Below are positions 37,415 to 51,703 of a stretch of DNA of 64,000 bases, piece by piece. Source of the DNA: Rodentibacter caecimuris (lineage in GTDB: Bacteria > Pseudomonadota > Gammaproteobacteria > Enterobacterales > Pasteurellaceae); the NCBI GenBank assembly GCA_001998905.1, contig MLAA01000002.1, forward strand, positions 1 to 64,000, read 5' to 3'. Position 1 is the first letter of the stretch. Each line of letters opens with the position of its first letter. The translations under genes were made by a program, and so were the position numbers. The notes under the pieces are model-generated. The model did not search any database and was not told the origin of the DNA. It saw only the letters and a program-made list of their open reading frames with translations.

Positions 37415-38914
37415 ATGTTTAAGCAACTTCAACAAGTCGGTAAGGCCTTTATGCTTCCGATTGCTATTTTACCCGCCGCCGGTCTGCTTTTGGGAATTGG
37501 CGGGGCATTATCAAATAAAGCCACTGTGCAAGCATATCCAATCTTGGATAACCCTGCATTACAGGGTATTTTTCAGATTATGTCTGCCGCAGGCTCGGTC
37601 GTATTTGCCAATTTAGCAATGTTGTTATGTATAGGGCTAGGGATTGGTTTAGCAAAACGGGATAAAGGTGTGGCAGCATTAGCAACAGTAGTCGGTTATT
37701 TGATTATGACAGGTACAATTTCCGCCTTATTAAGTGTATTTACGCCGGAAGCAAAAGGCATTGACACTGGTGTGATTGGGGCATTGGTTATGGGGCTGAT
37801 CACGGTGAAACTGCATAACCGCTATCACAATATCCAACTCCCACAAGTCCTTGGTTTCTTTGGTGGTTCACGCTTTGTGCCGATTGTTACCGCCTTTGCC
37901 GCTATGTTTGTCGGTAGTTTATTTTTCCTAATTTGGCCGACATTTCAAGGTTGGCTGATTGCAAGTGGTGAGAGTATTGCCTCAATGGGTGCAGTTGGTA
38001 CGTTTTTTTATGGTTTTCTTATGCGCTTAAGCGGCGCAGTTGGCTTACATCATATGATTTATCCACTCTTTTGGTACACAGAATTAGGCGGTACGGAGGT
38101 AATCAACGGCGAAACGGTAATCGGGGCACAAAAAATCTTCTTCGCTCAGCTTGCCGATGCTAATCACCAAGGGCTATTTACCGAAGGTACACGTTTCTTT
38201 GCTGGTCGTTTTGACACGATGATGTTCGGCTTACCGGCAGCTTGTTTAGCGATGTATCATTGTGTGCCGAAAGCCCGCCGTAAAACGATTGTTGGTTTGT
38301 TTCTTGGTTCAGCCTTAACCTCATTTATCACTGGAATTACCGAGCCAATTGAATTTATGTTCCTATTTGTTGCGCCTTGGCTGTATGTGTTTCACGCCTT
38401 TTTGGACGGCGTATCATTCTATATTGCCGATGTACTGAATATCGCTATCGGTAACACTTTTTCCGGTGGGTTTATTGATTTCTTACTGTTTGGCATTTTA
38501 CAAGGCAATGAAAACACCCACTGGCTACGGGTGGTAATGGTTGGAGTGCCGTGGGCATTGCTCTACTATTTTTCATTCCGTTTCTTGATTACCAAATTCA
38601 ATGTAATGACACCGGGACGTGCCGATGAGCAGGAAAATCTGCAGAGCGAGCTACTTGTTAATAATTCACTTACCGAGAATGCCCATCAAATTATTGCTGC
38701 TCTCGGCAGTGCCGAAAATATTGAAAATGTGGACGCCTGTATCACCCGCTTGCGTGTGGAGGTGAAAAACGTCAACCAAGTAGATAAAGCCCGCCTTAAA
38801 GGGATTGGCGCAATTGAAGTGTTGGAAGTCGGTGGTGGCATACAAGCGATTTTTGGGGCAAAAGCCGTGCTTTATAAAGGTGAAATTAATGCGGTTTTAG
38901 GTAGAGAGGACTGA
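37415..38914 (+). CDS. PTS EIICB sugar permease of the glucose/glucoside family
   Basis: A 499-residue membrane protein that imports and phosphorylates a sugar. The EIIC domain covers about residues 1-385, with multiple helices and the motif GITEPIEFMF near residue 308, and the EIIB domain near residues 420-499 carries the phosphorylated Cys442 in NVDACITRLRVEV. There is no EIIA domain, so it depends on an EIIA-Glc elsewhere. It is close to PtsG/MalX/NagE-type proteins; glucose, a glucosamine-type sugar or a related compound are all possible. Control by the LicT-type switch ahead suggests substrate induction. Confidence 0.88.
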   Translation: MFKQLQQVGKAFMLPIAILPAAGLLLGIGGALSNKATVQAYPILDNPALQGIFQIMSAAGSVVFANLAMLLCIGLGIGLAKRDKGVAALATVVGYLIMTGTISALLSVFTPEAKGIDTGVIGALVMGLITVKLHNRYHNIQLPQVLGFFGGSRFVPIVTAFAAMFVGSLFFLIWPTFQGWLIASGESIASMGAVGTFFYGFLMRLSGAVGLHHMIYPLFWYTELGGTEVINGETVIGAQKIFFAQLADANHQGLFTEGTRFFAGRFDTMMFGLPAACLAMYHCVPKARRKTIVGLFLGSALTSFITGITEPIEFMFLFVAPWLYVFHAFLDGVSFYIADVLNIAIGNTFSGGFIDFLLFGILQGNENTHWLRVVMVGVPWALLYYFSFRFLITKFNVMTPGRADEQENLQSELLVNNSLTENAHQIIAALGSAENIENVDACITRLRVEVKNVNQVDKARLKGIGAIEVLEVGGGIQAIFGAKAVLYKGEINAVLGRED

Positions 38915-38916
38915 GT

Positions 38917-38958
38917 AAAAGTGCGGTCGAAAAACGATTGATTTTTTGGCCGCACTTT
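38917..38958 (+). terminator. PTS gene terminator made of inverted uptake signals
   Basis: AAAGTGCGGTC (38918-38928) pairs with GGCCGCACTTT (38948-38958); both arms carry the uptake signal core (the right one with one change), and T-rich sequence surrounds it. It separates the PTS gene from the spc promoter. Confidence 0.8.
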
Positions 38959-38961
38959 ATG

Positions 38962-39432
<471 letters not shown>

Positions 39433-39445
39433 GGAGAAGTGAGAA

Positions 39446-39757
39446 ATGGCTGCAAAAATTCGTCAAAATGATGAAGTAATTGTGCTTACCGGTAAAGATA
39501 AAGGTAAGCGTGGTAAGGTAACTAAAGTGTTACCGAACGGTAAAGTGGTTGTTGAAGGTATTAATATTGTTACTAAACATGAAAAACCAGTTCCTGCATT
39601 AGGTAAAGCTGGTGGTTTAGTAAAAAAAGAAGCTGCAATCGATGTATCAAATGTGGCAATTTTTAACCCTACAACAAATAAAGCTGACCGTGTAGGATTT
39701 AGATTTGAAGAGGGCAAGAAAGTCCGTTTCTTTAAGTCTAATAATGAAATTATTTAA
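39446..39757 (+). CDS. rplX: 50S ribosomal protein L24
   Basis: 103 residues with the KOW motif near the start ([17 protein letters not shown]). It initiates assembly of the 50S subunit by binding the 5' end of 23S rRNA. Thirteen bp after rplN in the spc operon. Confidence 0.99.
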   Translation: MAAKIRQNDEVIVLTGKDKGKRGKVTKVLPNGKVVVEGINIVTKHEKPVPALGKAGGLVKKEAAIDVSNVAIFNPTTNKADRVGFRFEEGKKVRFFKSNNEII

Positions 39758-39830
39758 TAAAATTGGAGTAACGCGATGGCGAAACTGCATGATTATTACA
39801 GAGATCAAGTAGTAAGCGAATTAAAAAATA
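39757..39830 (+). promoter_or_regulatory. S8 translational operator at the rplX-rplE junction
   Basis: The sequence around the rplE start, with GGAG, AACGCG and the codons for MAKLHDYY, closely follows the E. coli region where S8 represses spc translation. Called from this conservation; I did not fold it fully. Confidence 0.55.
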
Positions 39831-40315
39831 AATTCGGCTACAAATCTGTCATGCAAGTCCCACGAATCGAAAAGATTACCCTGAATATGGGCGTGGGTGA
39901 AGCACTGACCGATAAAAAATTGCTTGATAATGCATTAGCAGATCTAACTGCAATCAGCGGTCAAAAACCTTTGATCACAAAAGCTCGCAAATCAGTTGCT
40001 GGCTTTAAAATCCGTCAGGGATATCCAATCGGTTGTAAAGTAACACTACGCGGTGAGCGTATGTGGGAGTTCTTTGAACGTCTAATTACAATTGCTGTAC
40101 CACGTATTCGCGATTTCCGCGGTTTAAGTACGAAATCTTTTGATGGTCGTGGTAATTATAGCATGGGTGTGCGTGAGCAAATCATCTTCCCTGAAATCGA
40201 CTACGATAAAGTAGATCGTGTCCGTGGTTTAGATATTACTATCACTACTACGGCTAAGAATGATGAAGAAGGTCAAGCGCTATTGGCTGCCTTTAATTTC
40301 CCATTCCGTAAATAA
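39776..40315 (+). CDS. rplE: 50S ribosomal protein L5
   Basis: 179 residues, standard length. It binds 5S rRNA and the P-site tRNA region. Typical stretches are [37 protein letters not shown] and [14 protein letters not shown]. Its start lies in the S8 operator region; third gene of the spc operon. Confidence 0.99.
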   Translation: MAKLHDYYRDQVVSELKNKFGYKSVMQVPRIEKITLNMGVGEALTDKKLLDNALADLTAISGQKPLITKARKSVAGFKIRQGYPIGCKVTLRGERMWEFFERLITIAVPRIRDFRGLSTKSFDGRGNYSMGVREQIIFPEIDYDKVDRVRGLDITITTTAKNDEEGQALLAAFNFPFRK

Positions 40316-40633
<318 letters not shown>

Positions 40634-40669
40634 TTTACCACTTTATTTTGGAATCGGAGTAAAAGCACA

Positions 40670-41062
40670 ATGAGTATGCAAGATCCAATCGCAGATATGT
40701 TGACTCGTATTCGTAACGGTCAAGCTGCGAATAAAGTTGCGGTCAATATGCCTTCATCCAAGCTAAAGGTGGCAATTGCCAATGTATTAGCTGCTGAAGG
40801 TTATATTGAAAGCGTTAAAGTTTTAGAAGGGAATAAACCTGAATTGGAAATTACTTTAAAATATTTCCAAGGAAAACCAGTTGTAGAAAGTATTCAACGA
40901 GTAAGCCGCCCAGGTTTACGTATTTATAAACGTAAAGATGAATTACCTAAAGTAATGGGTGGTTTAGGTATTGCTGTTGTTTCTACATCGAAAGGTGTTA
41001 TGACCGATCGTGCCGCTCGCCAGGCTGGACTTGGCGGTGAGATTATCTGTTATGTAGCGTAA
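40670..41062 (+). CDS. rpsH: 30S ribosomal protein S8
   Basis: 130 residues, starting [18 protein letters not shown] and ending GGEIICYVA. It binds the central domain of 16S rRNA and represses the spc operon by binding the rplE region. Confidence 0.99.
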   Translation: MSMQDPIADMLTRIRNGQAANKVAVNMPSSKLKVAIANVLAAEGYIESVKVLEGNKPELEITLKYFQGKPVVESIQRVSRPGLRIYKRKDELPKVMGGLGIAVVSTSKGVMTDRAARQAGLGGEIICYVA

Positions 41063-41078
41063 TTGAGAGGTAGGAAAA

Positions 41079-41612
41079 ATGTCTCGTGTTGCAAAAGCAC
41101 CTGTTAATATTCCTGCCGGAGTTGAGGTAAAACTTGACGGTCAGCTATTAACAGTAAAAGGAAAAAATGGCGAGTTATCTCGCACTATTCATAACTCAGT
41201 TGAAGTTAAACAAGACAATGGTCAATTTACTTTCGCACCTCGCGAAGGATTTGTTGATGCTAATGCCCAAGCTGGTACGGCTCGCGCATTAGTAAATGCA
41301 ATGATTATTGGTGTTACAGAAGGCTTCACTAAGAAGTTACAATTAGTGGGTGTTGGTTATAGAGCGCAAATGAAAGGTAATGTTGTAGCCCTTAGTTTAG
41401 GCTTTTCACACCCTATTGAACACACTTTACCACAGGGTATTACTGCAGAATGTCCATCTCAAACCGAAATTGTGTTGAAGGGAGCTGATAAGCAGTTAAT
41501 TGGTCAAGTTGCAGCAGATATTCGTGCTTATCGCCGTCCTGAGCCTTATAAAGGTAAAGGTGTACGTTACGCTGATGAAGTGGTACGTATGAAAGAGGCT
41601 AAGAAGAAATAA
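41079..41612 (+). CDS. rplF: 50S ribosomal protein L6
   Basis: 177 residues with two similar domains; the C-terminal motif [16 protein letters not shown] is diagnostic. It sits near the sarcin-ricin loop. Confidence 0.99.
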   Translation: MSRVAKAPVNIPAGVEVKLDGQLLTVKGKNGELSRTIHNSVEVKQDNGQFTFAPREGFVDANAQAGTARALVNAMIIGVTEGFTKKLQLVGVGYRAQMKGNVVALSLGFSHPIEHTLPQGITAECPSQTEIVLKGADKQLIGQVAADIRAYRRPEPYKGKGVRYADEVVRMKEAKKK

Positions 41613-41625
41613 TTAAGGTAACACT

Positions 41626-42494
<869 letters not shown>

Positions 42495-42500
42495 TGGATA

Positions 42501-42680
42501 ATGGCTAAAACTATTAAAGTAACACAAGTTCGTAGCGCTATTGCTCGTTTACCAAAACATAAGGCTACGTTACGAGGTCTTGGTCTTCGCCATATGCACC
42601 ACACTGTTGAGTTAATTGATACTCCTGCAGTGCGCGGTATGATCAACCAAATTTCGTACATGCTTAAAGTAGAGGAGTAA
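42501..42680 (+). CDS. rpmD: 50S ribosomal protein L30
   Basis: 59 residues ([20 protein letters not shown] ... YMLKVEE). It starts 6 bp after the rpsE stop and ends just before rplO. Found by reading the gap between those genes; length and sequence match the family. Confidence 0.98.
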   Translation: MAKTIKVTQVRSAIARLPKHKATLRGLGLRHMHHTVELIDTPAVRGMINQISYMLKVEE

Positions 42681-42684
42681 TAAA

Positions 42685-43119
42685 ATGCGTTTAAATACTC
42701 TATCTCCGGCAGAGGGCGCAAAACATAGTCCAAAACGCCTAGGTCGCGGTATTGGTTCTGGTTTAGGTAAAACAGGTGGGCGAGGCCATAAAGGTCAGAA
42801 ATCTCGTACGGGCGGTACTGTTCGTCGTGGTTTTGAAGGTGGTCAAATGCCGCTATATCGTCGTTTGCCTAAATTTGGTTTTACTTCAATGAAAGCTGCG
42901 GTAACCGCTGAAGTTCGCTTAAACGAATTAAGCAAAGTTGAAGGTAATACTGTAACTTTAGATACATTAAAAGCAGCGAATATTTTGACTAAAGATATTC
43001 AATTCGCCAAAGTGATTTTATCAGGTGAAATTAATAAAGCTGTAACTGTTAGTGGTTTATGTGTAACTAAAGGGGCTAGAGCGGCAATTGAAGCTGCTGG
43101 TGGTTCAGTTGAGGAATAA
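42685..43119 (+). CDS. rplO: 50S ribosomal protein L15
   Basis: 144 residues. The glycine- and basic-rich N-terminal region ([20 protein letters not shown]) threads into the 23S rRNA. Starts 4 bp after rpmD and 7 bp before secY. Confidence 0.99.
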   Translation: MRLNTLSPAEGAKHSPKRLGRGIGSGLGKTGGRGHKGQKSRTGGTVRRGFEGGQMPLYRRLPKFGFTSMKAAVTAEVRLNELSKVEGNTVTLDTLKAANILTKDIQFAKVILSGEINKAVTVSGLCVTKGARAAIEAAGGSVEE

Positions 43120-43126
43120 TTAATAA

Positions 43127-44452
43127 ATGGCTAAACAACCAGGTTATCAAAGCAGAAGTACTAGTAGTGGTACAAGTGAGTTAAAGAGTCGATTACTTTT
43201 TGTAGTACTTGCTCTTATTGTGTATCGTATTGGTTCATTTATTCCGGTTCCTGGTATTGATCCTGCCGTATTGTCTCAATTAGTTGACCAGCAACAAGGC
43301 ACCATCATTGATATGTTGAATATGTTCTCTGGTGGTGCATTAAGCCGAGCTTCAATTTTAGCATTAGGTATTATGCCATATATTTCGGCATCTATTGTTA
43401 TTCAATTATTAGCGACGGTTTCTCCAGCTTTGGCTGAACTTAAGAAAGAAGGTGCTTCGGGGCAACGTAAAATTACCAAATATACGCGTTATGCAACAGT
43501 AGTATTTGCAACTATTCAAGCGGTTGCAATTTCTACTGGTTTACCCAATATGTTGCCTGAATTGGTACCAAATATAGGATTTAGTTTCTATTTTACTTCT
43601 GTTATTAGCTTGGTGACAGGGACAATGTTCCTGATGTGGCTAGGTGAGCAAATAACAGAGAGAGGTATTGGAAATGGTATTTCTATTTTGGTTTTCGGTG
43701 GTATTGTTGCAGGCTTGCCATCCGCAATCCTTCAAACTATTGAGCAAGCTCGTCAGGGACAAATGCATCCTTTAGTTCTTTTATTGATTGTAGCTATTGT
43801 TTTTGCCGTAACCTATTTTGTTGTCTTTGTTGAGAGAGGGCAACGTAGAATCCGTGTTGAATATGCTAAGCGTCAGCAAGGTCGTCAGATTTTGGGCGGA
43901 CATTCGACTCACTTACCATTAAAAGTCAATATGGCGAATGTAATGCCAGCAATTTTTGCTTCAAGCATTATTTTATTTCCTGCAACTTTGACTCAGTGGT
44001 TCGGACAAAGTGATAAGTTCGAATGGTTAAATAATTTATCTATGTTATTAAATCCAGGACAACCTCTATATCTACTTGTTTATGCTATAGCAATTATATT
44101 CTTCAGCTTTTTTTATACGGCAATGCAATATAATCCTAGAGATACTGCAGATAATTTGAAAAAATCTGGTGCATTTATTCCAGGAATTAGACCAGGTGAA
44201 CAAACATCGCGTTATATTGATAAAGTTATGACTCGTTTAACATTAATTGGCGGTCTATATGTAACGTTCGTTTGTTTGGTTCCCTATATTATGACATCAG
44301 CTTGGGATGTAAAATTCTACTTTGGAGGTACATCTCTACTAATTGTTGTCGTAGTAATTATGGATTTCATTGTACAGGTTCAGAGTCATTTAATGTCGTC
44401 ACAGTATGAATCTGCTTTGAAAAAGGCAAACCTAAAAGGTTTTGGACAGTAA
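43127..44452 (+). CDS. secY: Sec translocon subunit SecY
   Basis: Channel subunit of the SecYEG protein translocase; 441 residues and ten hydrophobic segments. Typical text is [12 protein letters not shown], the plug region after it, [12 protein letters not shown] and [22 protein letters not shown]. Co-transcribed with the spc ribosomal genes, as in E. coli. Confidence 0.98.
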   Translation: MAKQPGYQSRSTSSGTSELKSRLLFVVLALIVYRIGSFIPVPGIDPAVLSQLVDQQQGTIIDMLNMFSGGALSRASILALGIMPYISASIVIQLLATVSPALAELKKEGASGQRKITKYTRYATVVFATIQAVAISTGLPNMLPELVPNIGFSFYFTSVISLVTGTMFLMWLGEQITERGIGNGISILVFGGIVAGLPSAILQTIEQARQGQMHPLVLLLIVAIVFAVTYFVVFVERGQRRIRVEYAKRQQGRQILGGHSTHLPLKVNMANVMPAIFASSIILFPATLTQWFGQSDKFEWLNNLSMLLNPGQPLYLLVYAIAIIFFSFFYTAMQYNPRDTADNLKKSGAFIPGIRPGEQTSRYIDKVMTRLTLIGGLYVTFVCLVPYIMTSAWDVKFYFGGTSLLIVVVVIMDFIVQVQSHLMSSQYESALKKANLKGFGQ

Positions 44453-44484
44453 TTGTTCATTTTAATTAAGTAAAAGGATAGGCA

Positions 44485-44598
44485 ATGAAAGTTCGTGCTT
44501 CCGTAAAGAAATTATGCCGTAACTGTAAAATTGTTAAACGTGAAGGTGTCGTTCGAGTTTTATGTAGTGACCCTAAACATAAACAACGTCAAGGTTAA
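44485..44598 (+). CDS. rpmJ: 50S ribosomal protein L36
   Basis: 37 residues ([20 protein letters not shown] ...), too short for most ORF finders. The zinc ligands are kept (CRNC and the later Cys/His in [11 protein letters not shown]), which is the zinc-binding form. Starts 32 bp after secY and closes the spc operon. Confidence 0.98.
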   Translation: MKVRASVKKLCRNCKIVKREGVVRVLCSDPKHKQRQG

Positions 44599-44610
44599 TT
44601 GATAATTTTC

Positions 44611-44639
44611 TTGCAAAGAACCGGTTGTGTAGTTATACT
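44611..44639 (+). promoter_or_regulatory. alpha operon promoter
   Basis: -35 TTGCAA (44611-44616), spacer of 17 bp and -10 TATACT (44634-44639), located between rpmJ and rpsM. Confidence 0.65.
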
Positions 44640-44649
44640 ACGCAGCTCA

Positions 44650-44745
44650 TTTATGTCCTTGGCACTCTATTTGAGTATCCTGAAAACGGGCTTTTCAAGA
44701 TTAGAGTGTCAATTTTAGTAAAAAATAGGAGTGCATAGTGGCCCG
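44650..44745 (+). ncRNA. alpha operon leader (S4-binding pseudoknot)
   Basis: The stretch with TTTGAGTATCCTGAAAACGG and the following GGCTTTTCA is nearly identical to the E. coli alpha leader, which folds into a nested pseudoknot that S4 binds to repress translation. It runs to the rpsM start. Confidence 0.85.
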
Positions 44746-45094
44746 TATTGCAGGCATTAACATTCCTGATCATAAACATGCTGTAATCGCATTAACTGCT
44801 ATTTATGGTATTGGTAAGACTCGTTCTAAAGCTATTTGTGCTGCAGCGGGAATTGCTGAAGATGTCAAGATCAGAGAATTGTCTGAAGAGCAGATTGACA
44901 AACTGCGTGATGAAGTTAGTAAATTTACTGTTGAAGGTGATTTACGTCGTGAGGTAACACTTAACATTAAACGTCTTTTGGACTTAGGATGTTATCGTGG
45001 TTTACGTCATCGCCGTGGCTTACCAGTACGTGGTCAACGTACTAAAACTAACGCTCGTACCCGTAAGGGTCCACGTAAGCCGATCAAAAAATAG
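44738..45094 (+). CDS. rpsM: 30S ribosomal protein S13
   Basis: 118 residues from a GTG start at 44738, as in E. coli. [16 protein letters not shown] and the C-terminal basic tail [13 protein letters not shown] contact the P-site tRNA. First gene of the alpha operon, under S4 control through the leader. Confidence 0.98.
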   Translation: MARIAGINIPDHKHAVIALTAIYGIGKTRSKAICAAAGIAEDVKIRELSEEQIDKLRDEVSKFTVEGDLRREVTLNIKRLLDLGCYRGLRHRRGLPVRGQRTKTNARTRKGPRKPIKK

Positions 45095-45108
45095 TCGGGG
45101 TAAATTGA

Positions 45109-45501
<393 letters not shown>

Positions 45502-45531
45502 TTGACGTACTAGGATAGTTGGAGAAAGAAA

Positions 45532-46152
45532 ATGGCAAGATATTTGGGTCCAAAACTCAAGCTCAGCCGTCGTGAAGGTACTGATTTATTCCTTAAGTCA
45601 GGCGTACGTGCGATTGATTCAAAATGTAAAATTAATGTAGCACCGGGACAGCATGGTGCTCGTAAACCACGGTTATCAGATTATGGTAGCCAATTACGTG
45701 AAAAACAAAAAGTCCGTCGTATTTATGGTATTTTAGAACGTCAGTTTCGTAACTACTATAAAGAAGCAAACCGTTTAAAAGGTAATACTGGTGAAAATTT
45801 ACTGGTATTATTAGAAGGTCGATTAGATAACGTCGTTTATCGTATGGGATTTGCAACAACACGCGCAGAAGCTCGTCAGTTAGTGAGTCATAAGGCAATT
45901 GTTGTAAATGGCCGCGTAGTTAATATTCCTTCTTACCAAGTTTCAGTTAATGATGTTGTAGCGGTACGTGAAAAGTCTAAAAAACAAGCTCGTATTAAAG
46001 CATCGTTAGAATTAGCTGAACAAAGAGAGAAGCCAACTTGGTTAGATGTGGATACTGCTAAAATGGAAGGTGTATTTAAACGTATTCCTGAACGTTCCGA
46101 TTTATCGGCAGATATTAATGAACATCTGATCGTTGAGCTTTACTCTAAATAA
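45532..46152 (+). CDS. rpsD: 30S ribosomal protein S4
   Basis: 206 residues. The N-terminal region, [20 protein letters not shown], and the S4 RNA-binding domain near residues 95-160 ([19 protein letters not shown]) are intact. It nucleates 30S assembly and autoregulates this operon. Confidence 0.99.
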   Translation: MARYLGPKLKLSRREGTDLFLKSGVRAIDSKCKINVAPGQHGARKPRLSDYGSQLREKQKVRRIYGILERQFRNYYKEANRLKGNTGENLLVLLEGRLDNVVYRMGFATTRAEARQLVSHKAIVVNGRVVNIPSYQVSVNDVVAVREKSKKQARIKASLELAEQREKPTWLDVDTAKMEGVFKRIPERSDLSADINEHLIVELYSK

Positions 46153-46183
46153 TAGTTTAGCTTCATAGCAAAGAGAGGATAAA

Positions 46184-47173
46184 ATGCAGGGTTCTGTTAC
46201 AGAATTTTTAAAGCCACGCTTAGTAGATATTGAACAAATTAGTTCAACTCAAGCTAAGGTGATATTAGAACCGCTAGAGCGTGGTTTTGGTCATACTCTA
46301 GGTAATGCATTGCGCCGTATTCTGCTCTCATCAATGCCTGGTTGTGCAGTGACAGAGGTAGAAATTGATGGTGTATTGCATGAATATAGTAGTAAAGAAG
46401 GCGTTCAAGAAGATATTCTTGAAGTTCTTCTGAATCTTAAAGGGCTAGCGGTTAAAGTACAGAATAAAGATGATGTTATTCTGACATTAAATAAGTCTGG
46501 AATTGGCCCTGTTGTTGCTGCAGACATTACCCATGATGGTGATGTTGAAATTGTTAATCCTGAGTATGTAATTTGTCATCTTACTGATGAAAATGCTTCT
46601 ATAAATATGCGAATTCGTGTACAAAGAGGCAGAGGTTATGTGCCTGCATCAGCTCGCACACATGCTCAAAGTGAGGAACGTCCGATAGGTCGTTTGTTAG
46701 TTGATGCTTGTTATAGTCCCGTTGAACGTATTGCTTATAATGTTGAAGCAGCACGTGTAGAACAACGTACGGATTTAGATAAATTAGTTATCGAACTGGA
46801 AACGAATGGTACTATTGAACCTGAAGAAGCAATTCGCCGAGCAGCGACAATTTTAGCAGAACAGCTTGATGCATTCGTTGATTTGCGTGATGTTCGTCAG
46901 CCTGAAATTAAGGAAGAGAAGCCGGAATTTGATCCGATTTTATTGCGTCCTGTTGATGATTTAGAGCTGACAGTTCGTTCTGCTAACTGTTTAAAAGCAG
47001 AAACAATTCATTATATCGGTGATTTAGTTCAGCGTACTGAAGTTGAGTTGTTAAAAACTCCAAATCTTGGTAAAAAATCTCTTACAGAGATAAAAGATGT
47101 GTTGGCTTCGCGCGGATTATCACTAGGTATGCGCCTTGAGAATTGGCCACCAGCAAGTATTGCTGAAGACTAG
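46184..47173 (+). CDS. rpoA: RNA polymerase alpha subunit
   Basis: 329 residues. The N-terminal dimerisation domain covers 1-235 ([19 protein letters not shown]), and the C-terminal DNA- and activator-binding domain 250-325 ([40 protein letters not shown]). Standard position between rpsD and rplQ. Confidence 0.99.
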   Translation: MQGSVTEFLKPRLVDIEQISSTQAKVILEPLERGFGHTLGNALRRILLSSMPGCAVTEVEIDGVLHEYSSKEGVQEDILEVLLNLKGLAVKVQNKDDVILTLNKSGIGPVVAADITHDGDVEIVNPEYVICHLTDENASINMRIRVQRGRGYVPASARTHAQSEERPIGRLLVDACYSPVERIAYNVEAARVEQRTDLDKLVIELETNGTIEPEEAIRRAATILAEQLDAFVDLRDVRQPEIKEEKPEFDPILLRPVDDLELTVRSANCLKAETIHYIGDLVQRTEVELLKTPNLGKKSLTEIKDVLASRGLSLGMRLENWPPASIAED

Positions 47174-47214
47174 TTGGTCATAGGTTAAAAGATTTTACTG
47201 AGAAGGATAAGATC

Positions 47215-47598
47215 ATGCGCCATCGTAAGAGTGGTCGTCAACTGAACCGTAATAGTAGTCATCGTCAAGCGATGTTCCGTAATTTGGCAAGTGCCTTAGT
47301 TAGTCATGAAATTATTAAGACTACTTTACCTAAAGCTAAAGAATTACGTCGTGTAGTTGAACCATTAATCACATTAGCAAAAACAGATAGCGTGGCAAAT
47401 CGCCGTTTGGCTTTTGCTCGTACTCGCAACATTGATACTGTTGCAAAATTATTTAATGAATTAGGTCCACGTTTTGCACAACGTGCTGGTGGATATACTC
47501 GTATCTTAAAATGTGGTTTCCGTGCAGGTGATAATGCTCCAATGGCATACATTGAGTTAGTCGATCGCCCAGAAGTTTCAGCTGAAACTGCGGAATAA
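47215..47598 (+). CDS. rplQ: 50S ribosomal protein L17
   Basis: 127 residues, starting [20 protein letters not shown]. It lines the peptide exit tunnel. Last gene of the alpha operon and followed by a strong terminator. Confidence 0.99.
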   Translation: MRHRKSGRQLNRNSSHRQAMFRNLASALVSHEIIKTTLPKAKELRRVVEPLITLAKTDSVANRRLAFARTRNIDTVAKLFNELGPRFAQRAGGYTRILKCGFRAGDNAPMAYIELVDRPEVSAETAE

Positions 47599-47626
47599 CT
47601 AAAGTCTGATTCTAATATAAAATTAC

Positions 47627-47651
47627 AAGCCCATAATTTATTTATGGGCTT
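47627..47651 (+). terminator. alpha operon terminator
   Basis: A 10-bp perfect stem (47627-47636 with 47642-47651), loop TTTAT, then a T-rich stretch. It lies between converging rplQ and the metallophosphoesterase gene, and may serve both. Confidence 0.85.
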
Positions 47652-47663
47652 TAATTATATTCT

Positions 47664-49651
<1,988 letters not shown>

Positions 49652-49732
49652 TTATATTTCAAGCTATATCTGGGTGTTATTGTATGCAATCTTACTGCAA
49701 ATAAAAGTATTTTTGATAATGTTTTTTTGGGA

Positions 49733-49738
49733 TATACT
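49733..49738 (+). promoter_or_regulatory. ribB promoter -10
   Basis: A good -10, TATACT, just before the FMN riboswitch, with a weak -35-like TTTTGA 16 bp upstream. Confidence 0.5.
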
Positions 49739-49748
49739 ATTTCCTTCA

Positions 49749-49891
49749 TTCTCAGGGCAGGGTGGAATTCCCTACCGGTGGTATAGCCCACGAGCGTTTA
49801 TAAAGTGCGGTCAAGAATGCCGTTACTTTGTGAAGTCAGCAGATTTGGTGAGATTCCAAAGCCGACAGTAATAGTCTGGATGGAAGAGAAT
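49749..49891 (+). ncRNA. FMN riboswitch (RFN element)
   Basis: The conserved parts are in order: CAGGGCAGGGTGGAATTCCC, CCGGTGGTATAGCCCACGAGC, then TCAGCAGATTTGGTGAGATT, CCAAAGCCGACAGTAATAGT and CTGGATGGAAGAGAAT. FMN binding lowers ribB expression. The variable arm between ACGAGCG and the GTCAGCAG part contains an uptake signal core at 49803-49811. Confidence 0.95.
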
Positions 49892-49922
49892 AAACGGGTT
49901 TTATTATAAATCCCGCTTTTTT
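49892..49922 (+). terminator. FMN riboswitch expression-platform terminator
   Basis: CGGG (49895-49898) pairs with CCCG (49912-49915) across an A/T-rich inner stem, followed by six or more T. It lies between the aptamer and ribB, as expected for ligand-controlled termination. Confidence 0.75.
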
Positions 49923-49985
49923 AATGCGCATTTCTCCTCAGCCCTGATTCTGGTATTGAAAAATCGAATTTTGAAGGAAATTACT

Positions 49986-50633
49986 ATGAATCAGTCTATT
50001 TTATCTCCCTTTGGCCGATCAGCCGAAGAGCGTGTATTCAACGCACTTACAGCTTTTAAACAAGGTAATGGTGTTCTTGTATTAGATGACGAAGATCGTG
50101 AAAACGAAGGTGATCTTATTTTCCCAGCAGAAACGATTACAACAGAGCAAATGGCAACTCTCATTCGTTACGGTAGTGGTATCGTTTGTTTATGTATTAC
50201 TAATGAATTATGTGAGCAATTAGCTCTACCACCAATGGTTGAACATAATAACTCAGTGAATAAAACAGCATTTACTGTAACTATTGAAGCTGCTCGTGGG
50301 GTTTCTACTGGTGTTTCTGCACAGGATCGTGTAACGACTATTCAGACAGCGATTGCTGATGGAGCAAAACCTCAGGATTTACATCGCCCGGGTCATATTT
50401 TTCCATTGAGAGCAGCTGAAAATGGCGTATTAGTTAGACGAGGGCATACAGAGGCAGCAGTTGATTTAGCTCGCTTAAGTGGGTTCAAGCCAGCAGGTAT
50501 TATTTGTGAAATTACCAATGACGATGGAACAATGGCACGTGCGCCCGAGCTTGTTGAATTTGCTCATAAGTTTGGCTATACCATAGTAACGATAGAAGAC
50601 TTAGTTGAGTATCGCCAAAAACACCACTGTTAA
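49986..50633 (+). CDS. ribB: 3,4-dihydroxy-2-butanone-4-phosphate synthase
   Basis: Converts ribulose 5-phosphate to dihydroxybutanone phosphate for riboflavin. It has 215 residues from ATG 49986 (AAGGA upstream); an upstream in-frame start at 49956 is inside the leader. The acidic active-site loop [15 protein letters not shown] and the [12 protein letters not shown] motif are intact. It has no GTP cyclohydrolase II fusion, as in E. coli. Controlled by the FMN riboswitch in front. Confidence 0.97.
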   Translation: MNQSILSPFGRSAEERVFNALTAFKQGNGVLVLDDEDRENEGDLIFPAETITTEQMATLIRYGSGIVCLCITNELCEQLALPPMVEHNNSVNKTAFTVTIEAARGVSTGVSAQDRVTTIQTAIADGAKPQDLHRPGHIFPLRAAENGVLVRRGHTEAAVDLARLSGFKPAGIICEITNDDGTMARAPELVEFAHKFGYTIVTIEDLVEYRQKHHC

Positions 50634-50731
50634 TAAAATATTTTTATCTAAGATAAATGTGTGGCGGGGCTGCCTCTAATCTAGTGAGGGGGAGAATATT
50701 GATTTTATATCAAAAAGGCTCGCCACACTTC

Positions 50732-50971
50732 CTATCGGCCTTTACGAATCCAATAGTGGTAAGGGGCTGTTGTAACTTCGCTTTTCAGCAATGTATGTTC
50801 CATGAATTGACAGAAACTTGGGATATCACGTGTTGTAGCGGGATCATCTGAGATAACTAGTAGAATATTCCCTTTTTCTAAATGACGGATGGTTTTTCGT
50901 ACAAGCATAATAGGTTCCGGGCAGCGTAACCCTTGAGTATCCAATGTATCATTTACAATGAGTTTTGACAT
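50732..50971 (-). CDS. tusA: Sulfur carrier TusA
   Basis: A 79-residue protein from ATG 50971 (GGAAG upstream); the longer reading from 51001 has no support. The persulfide Cys17 lies in the family signature [11 protein letters not shown]. It takes sulfur from IscS and passes it to TusBCD for tRNA 2-thiouridine, and has other sulfur-delivery roles. It converges with ribB; the 98 bp between hold a GTGTGGCG/CGCCACAC long-range inverted repeat of uncertain meaning. Confidence 0.94.
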   Translation of the reverse strand: MSKLIVNDTLDTQGLRCPEPIMLVRKTIRHLEKGNILLVISDDPATTRDIPSFCQFMEHTLLKSEVTTAPYHYWIRKGR

Positions 50972-51077
50972 TTTTCTTCCTGCTATTTTTGCTCGGATCA
51001 TACAATATTTTTGATGAAATTTCGATAAATAGAATGAAAGTGATAGACTAGCGATTATTTTTAATAATTTTACGATT

Positions 51078-51689
51078 ATGAATGAATATTTTGTACCTAA
51101 AAGTGAGGTCCTTTTCGAGGAGGAAATTAAACGAAGTCGATTTATTACTTATATTCGACATACTGAAGGAATTGAGCAAGCCCGAGAGTTTTGGCAAGAA
51201 ATAAAATTACAGCATCCAACTGCTCGTCATCATTGTTGGGCGGCTGTTGGCGGTAGTCCGGTAGACTCTCAACAATTTGGTTTTTCTGATGATGGAGAGC
51301 CAGCAGGAACAGCTGGAAAACCAATGCTAAATGCATTGTTAGGAAGTAGAATAGGTGAAATTAGTGTTGTTATTGTACGCTATTTTGGCGGCATTTTATT
51401 GGGAACCGGGGGATTAGTTCGAGCTTATGGGAATGGAGTACAACAAGCCTTAAAATTGGTCGAAACTAAAATTAAAATCCAGCGTCGAATTTTTTACCTA
51501 ATATGTGAATATGCCCAACTAAATTTGGTGCAAATGTTATGTGGAAAGTATGATGTTGAGATTTACCAACAAGATTTTCAACAGAATATTTCTTTATCGT
51601 TAGGTATTAGCGACAAATCACTTCAATTATTCGAGCAGGAATTAAACGAACGCTCATCAGGTCAATTAAAACTAGTATCTGGTAGTTAA
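51078..51689 (+). CDS. yigZ: YigZ/IMPACT family protein
   Basis: A 203-residue protein of the UPF0029/IMPACT family. [45 protein letters not shown] are the conserved N-terminal motifs; the C-terminus is an EF-G domain V-like fold. Function is not firmly known. Fourteen bp before trkH, as in other gammaproteobacteria. Confidence 0.92.
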   Translation: MNEYFVPKSEVLFEEEIKRSRFITYIRHTEGIEQAREFWQEIKLQHPTARHHCWAAVGGSPVDSQQFGFSDDGEPAGTAGKPMLNALLGSRIGEISVVIVRYFGGILLGTGGLVRAYGNGVQQALKLVETKIKIQRRIFYLICEYAQLNLVQMLCGKYDVEIYQQDFQQNISLSLGISDKSLQLFEQELNERSSGQLKLVSGS

Positions 51690-51703
51690 TAAGAGAGAAT
51701 ACC

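Noticed and set aside
50659..50728. Long-range inverted repeat between ribB and tusA as a structured RNA
   Set aside because: The 8-bp arms are 54 nt apart, with no T run and no known motif; chance cannot be excluded.
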